Assembly: GCA_049646585.1 (NCBI GenBank) | Contig: JBARWC010000153.1 | Coordinates: 18,286-82,285 of the forward strand | Reading direction: 5' to 3' | Length of the DNA: 64,000 nucleotides | Source of the DNA: G025836975 sp049646585 | GTDB taxonomy: Bacteria > Pseudomonadota > Gammaproteobacteria > Burkholderiales > Burkholderiaceae_B | Part shown: piece after piece, positions 60,963 to 64,000 of the stretch | How positions within the stretch are numbered: the first letter of the stretch is position 1 | Layout of the letters: each line of letters opens with the position of its first letter | The notes under the pieces: generated by a model | Database searches by the model: none | What the model was told of the DNA's origin: nothing | What the model saw: the letters and a program-made list of their open reading frames with translations, nothing else | Translations under genes and position numbers: made by a program

Positions 60963-62111
60963 TCAGTAAGGCAGCGCCATGGCTGTCTGATAAAGGGATT
61001 CGTATTCGGCGACCGCGTGCTTCAGCGTGTAGTGGTCGGCGATGCGCCGGCGGGCGCTGGCGCCCATGGCGCGTAGCTGGGCGGCGTCCAGGTCGGCCAT
61101 ACGCATCATGGCCTGCGTCAGGGCGGGCACGTCGCCCGCCGGGACGACGCTGCCGCCCTGGCCCAGCAGAAGACGCGCGTCGCCGACGTCGGTGGTGATG
61201 CAGGGCAGCCCCACGCACATGGCCTCGCCCAGCGCGTTGGGAAAGCCCTCGGTACGCGAGTGCAGGCAGAATATGTCCATGGCGCTAAGGCAGTCGGCGA
61301 CGTCGCTGCGCTGGCCCAGCAGCAAGAATCTTTCCGGCTGCAAGGTGGCGGCGATCTGGCCGGCCAGGGCGGGGTTGTCTTGCGTCAGGTCGCGACCCAC
61401 CAGCATGAAGTACAGGCCGCGACGCTGCCGCATGGCGGCGTCGGCCGCCTGCACGAAGCTGTGGTGGTCCTTGGCCGCGCTGTAGCGGCCCAGCGAGCCT
61501 ATCACCAGGCCATCTGCTGGAATACCCAATTCGCGCCGCAGCCTGTCGCGTCCGGCGTCCGAATAACGCAGGGCCTCCGGGTCGTAGCCGTTGTGTATGA
61601 CCTCCATGCGCTTGCGGTCGTAGCCGGCCCGGGCATGAACTTCCAGCGCCGAATCCGCCACGCAGACGATGCGCCAGGGCAGGCGGCGCGACGCCATGGC
61701 GCAGCCGCGCCGTACGGCGCGCTTCAGGCGCGTTCCGCCGGATTCGAAATGGGAATTCCGTATGCCCCACAGGATGCGCTTGATGCCCAGGCGGCGGCCG
61801 GCCAGGCCGCCGAGCAGGTCGGCGTAGTACATCCAGCACTGCAGCACGTCGGGCCGCTGGGCTTGCAGCTCTCGCTTCAACCGTACGTAGGTGCGTGGCG
61901 CATCCTTTAGCGTTTCCATGCCCAGGGCGGAGACGGCGATGCCCTGCTCTTCCAGGCGGGGGCCCAGCGTTCCCTTGCCGGTCAGGGAAATGACGCGGTG
62001 AACGTAGCTGGGGTCGCCTCGGTGGGATTCGATCAGGCGCAGCAGGAAGCGCTCGGCGCCGCCCACGTCCAGGCCGACGATGACGTGAGTGATGTGGATG
62101 GGGGTCTTCAT
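60963..62111 (-). CDS. Glycosyltransferase family 4
   Basis: 382 aa from the ATG at 62111 (ATGA overlap with asnB-like stop); a longer frame is a shadow. HVIVGLDVGGAERFLLRLIE is the GT4 glycine loop, VIHNGYDPEALRYSDAGRDR, LGRYSAAKDHHSFVQAADAA and SRTEGFPNALGEAMCVGLPC (E-x7-E) follow. It adds one sugar in the - strand operon. Similar in layout to the GT4 at 25805. Donor unknown. Confidence 0.93.
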   Translation of the reverse strand: MKTPIHITHVIVGLDVGGAERFLLRLIESHRGDPSYVHRVISLTGKGTLGPRLEEQGIAVSALGMETLKDAPRTYVRLKRELQAQRPDVLQCWMYYADLLGGLAGRRLGIKRILWGIRNSHFESGGTRLKRAVRRGCAMASRRLPWRIVCVADSALEVHARAGYDRKRMEVIHNGYDPEALRYSDAGRDRLRRELGIPADGLVIGSLGRYSAAKDHHSFVQAADAAMRQRRGLYFMLVGRDLTQDNPALAGQIAATLQPERFLLLGQRSDVADCLSAMDIFCLHSRTEGFPNALGEAMCVGLPCITTDVGDARLLLGQGGSVVPAGDVPALTQAMMRMADLDAAQLRAMGASARRRIADHYTLKHAVAEYESLYQTAMALPY

Positions 62112-64000
62112 GCGTGTTGGGCCTGCAGCCAGGCCTGAAAAGTCAGAACGCACCACAGCCCTTGCGCGTGGTCCTGGTGGCCGTCCAGATGCTGGCGCCA
62201 GGCGCGCTGGACGGGTTCGGCGTTCAGGTAGCCGTCGCGCGCCAGTCGCGTCGGGTCCAGCAGCGCCTGGGCCCATTCGCGCAAGGGGCCGCGCAGCCAG
62301 TCGCCCAGGGGCACCGAAAACCCTTTCTTGGGTCTTTCCATCAAGGCCTGCGGCACGTAGCGGTACAGCAGCTGGCGCAAGGGCCACTTGCCTTCGCCGG
62401 CGCGTATCTTCCAGGACAGGGGCATGCGCCAAGCCAGCTCGACGACGTGATGGTCCAGCATGGGCACGCGCACTTCCAGGCTATGCGCCATGGCGGCCCT
62501 GTCCACTTTCACCAGGATGTCGTCGGGCATGTACATGGCGGTGTTGGCCGCCATCATGTGGTGCTCGAAGCAGTCGGTGGCGGGCAGCGCGCCGGCTTGC
62601 GTCAGCGGTGTGGGCGCTTCGCCGGCATGGCGCAGCAGCGCGGCGGGATCGGGCCAGTGGCTGCTTAGCCGGCGAAAGAATTCGCCCTGGTCCGGCGAGT
62701 TCAGCAGGGTGGACAGCTTGTGCAGTTTGCCGGCATTCAGGCCGCGCGCCAGGCGCCCCGCCGAGGCGCGGCGCAGGCCGTTCAGCATGCCGTCCCAGCG
62801 GGCGGGGGGCACGCTGCCCAGCCATGATGCCGACCTCCGCCTCAGCGGACTGGGCAGGGCTTGCATGCGGCGCCATAGCTTGGGCGCAAAGCGGAAAGTG
62901 TTGTAGCCGCCGAAGAGCTCGTCGCCGCCGTCGCCGCTTAGCGCCACGGTTACGTGCTTGCGGGTCAACTGGCTGACGAGCAGGGTGGGAAGCTGCGAGC
63001 TGTCGGCGAAGGGTTCGTCGTAGATATGGGGCAGCGCCGGGATAAGTGCCAGCGCGTCGTCGGGCCGCAGCAGCAACTGGGTGTGGTCGGTGCCCAGGTG
63101 TCGGGCGATGGCGGCCGCGTGCGGCGCCTCGTTGTAGCGTTCGTCGTCGAAGCCTATGGTGAAGCTGCGCACGGGCCGGGTGCTTTGCGCCTGCATCAGC
63201 GCGACGATGGCGCTGCTGTCTATGCCGCCGCTAAGAAAGGCGCCCAGCGGGACGTCGGACAGCATCTGCCTGCGCACGCTTTGCGATAGCTGTTGTTCCA
63301 GGGCGTCCACGGCCTCGTCGGGCGTGCCATCGAAGGGCCGGCGCAGGCCGGCGGCCACGGTTTCGGCCAGCGTCCAGTAGGGGGTGGCTTGCGCCTGCCG
63401 CGCTTCGTCCGGGCGCGCCAGGTCCAGCGCCAGCCAATGGCCGGCGGGCAGCTTGTGCAGGCCCTGGTAGATGCTGTGCGGTGCGCTGATATAGCCGTGC
63501 CGCATGAACGAGGCCAGCGCCTGGCGATCCACGTCGGCCCGGAAGGCGGGGTGCCGGCGCAAGGCCTTCAGTTCGGACCCGAACAGCAGCACGCCGCCTT
63601 GCCAGCCCCAGTACAGCGGCTTCTCGCCCAGCCGGTCGCGGGCCAGGAACAACTGCCTGGCTTGCCTGTCCCATACAGCCAGGGCGAACATGCCGGTCGT
63701 GGCAGCCAGTGCTTTGGGCATGCCCCAGGCGACGATGCAGGCCAGCAGGGTTTCGGTGTCGGAATGGCCGCGCCATGGCGGGGCCAGCCCTTCGGCTTCC
63801 AGTTGCCGGCGCAGGCATAGGTGGTTGTAGATTTCGCCGTTGAAGACGATGACGTGGCGCCGGTCGGACGACAGCATGGGCTGGTGCCCGGCCGGGGATA
63901 GTTCCAGCACCGCAAGCCGTCGGTGCGCCAGGGCCAGGCCACAGTGCTCGTCCACCCACACGCCGGCATCGTCCGGCCCGCGATGCGTCAGCGCATCGGC
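62108..64000 (-). CDS. asnB: Asparagine synthase (glutamine-hydrolysing)-like protein, N-terminus outside window
   Basis: 630 visible residues; about 30 more with the catalytic Cys lie beyond base 64000. The first visible stretch ADALTHRGPDDAGVWVDEHC, then VIFNGEIYNHLCLRRQLE, is the Ntn glutaminase. GAFLSGGIDSSAIVALM is the PP-loop of the synthetase domain and SGDGGDELFGGYNTF follows. AsnB-like proteins in glycan loci often form amides on sugars instead of asparagine. It is the first visible gene of a 10.6-kb - strand operon. A second, different glutamine-dependent enzyme is at 43446. Confidence 0.92.
   Translation of the reverse strand, partial: ADALTHRGPDDAGVWVDEHCGLALAHRRLAVLELSPAGHQPMLSSDRRHVIVFNGEIYNHLCLRRQLEAEGLAPPWRGHSDTETLLACIVAWGMPKALAATTGMFALAVWDRQARQLFLARDRLGEKPLYWGWQGGVLLFGSELKALRRHPAFRADVDRQALASFMRHGYISAPHSIYQGLHKLPAGHWLALDLARPDEARQAQATPYWTLAETVAAGLRRPFDGTPDEAVDALEQQLSQSVRRQMLSDVPLGAFLSGGIDSSAIVALMQAQSTRPVRSFTIGFDDERYNEAPHAAAIARHLGTDHTQLLLRPDDALALIPALPHIYDEPFADSSQLPTLLVSQLTRKHVTVALSGDGGDELFGGYNTFRFAPKLWRRMQALPSPLRRRSASWLGSVPPARWDGMLNGLRRASAGRLARGLNAGKLHKLSTLLNSPDQGEFFRRLSSHWPDPAALLRHAGEAPTPLTQAGALPATDCFEHHMMAANTAMYMPDDILVKVDRAAMAHSLEVRVPMLDHHVVELAWRMPLSWKIRAGEGKWPLRQLLYRYVPQALMERPKKGFSVPLGDWLRGPLREWAQALLDPTRLARDGYLNAEPVQRAWRQHLDGHQDHAQGLWCVLTFQAWLQAQHA

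Noticed and set aside
58363..62432. N-terminal extensions of the frames ending at 58363 and 60963, reaching to 60354 and 62432
   Set aside because: The added parts are frame shadows of the CapK-like and asnB-like genes; true starts with 5-nt spacing or an ATGA overlap lie at 59568 and 62111.
1..64000. Insertion sequences, prophage, CRISPR arrays, tRNA or rRNA genes
   Set aside because: I looked for transposase motifs, integrase signatures, regularly spaced repeats and tRNA-like cloverleaf ends and found none I could support, despite the mosaic composition.

Overview
The window looks like the chromosome of a high-GC betaproteobacterium of the Burkholderiales, most likely Alcaligenaceae (Bordetella, Achromobacter or Pusillimonas-like). 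Three Bug/TctC-type solute receptors, several LysR-controlled acid-catabolism genes and a wlb/pgl-type surface-sugar locus support this. The species is an inference from gene content; no rRNA or tRNA gene is present to confirm it.

Region 1 (1-19 kb) is mostly GC-rich metabolism. It opens with the 3' end of rfbB (dTDP-glucose 4,6-dehydratase). Next comes a compositionally different two-gene operon: an unknown protein plus an XRE-ImmA/IrrE protein behind twin operators. Then follow a LysR/Bug/amidase/Bug cluster, an FMN alpha-hydroxyacid oxidase with an FAH-family hydrolase, an enoyl-CoA hydratase with a class III CoA-transferase and a nearby LysR gene, a HigBA-like toxin-antitoxin pair, and a compact catabolic unit. 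That unit has a Bug receptor and GntR on + and an aconitase-family large subunit, small subunit and ICL/PEP-mutase-family lyase on -. The region ends in toxin-antitoxin debris: an orphan XRE antitoxin with a decayed toxin start, and an orphan VapB.

Region 2 (19.3-53.3 kb) is a large, visibly AT-richer surface-polysaccharide locus, most AT-rich at about 28.8-42.3 kb. On - lie a YdcF protein, an O-antigen ligase-like protein and a WcaJ-type initiating transferase. On + lie a polymerase, a flippase, three glycosyltransferases, a MarR-type EPS regulator, wlbA/wlbB, an OafA-type acyltransferase and a second flippase. A carrier-protein module follows (AAC(3)-fold acyltransferase, methyltransferase, VOC protein, FkbH-like protein, acyl carrier protein, polysaccharide deacetylase). 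Then come a polymerase candidate, glycosyltransferases, a fused glutaminase/sugar amidotransferase and a complete pglC-D-E-F diacetylbacillosamine-type set. wlbC (-) and tviB (+) close the region. TviB, WlbA, WlbC and WlbB together predict UDP-2,3-diacetamido-2,3-dideoxy-uronic acid; the 2-epimerase WlbD/WbpI is absent from the window.

Region 3 (53.3-64 kb, all -) returns to high GC. It is one tightly overlapped operon: asnB-like (cut by the window end), GT4, CapK-like, polymerase-like membrane protein, PglA-like GT4, and second copies of PglC-, PglE- and PglF-like enzymes. It faces region 2 with a 6-nt overlap of convergent stop ends. Three initiating transferases, two flippases and four polymerase/ligase-like proteins in 45 kb suggest more than one glycan or a composite of exchanged O-antigen loci.

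The strongest candidates for something new are the fused amidotransferase (43446-45269), the FkbH/ACP decoration module (34419-39102), the inverted, diverged pgl duplication, and the twin-operator ImmA/IrrE pair (700-2487).
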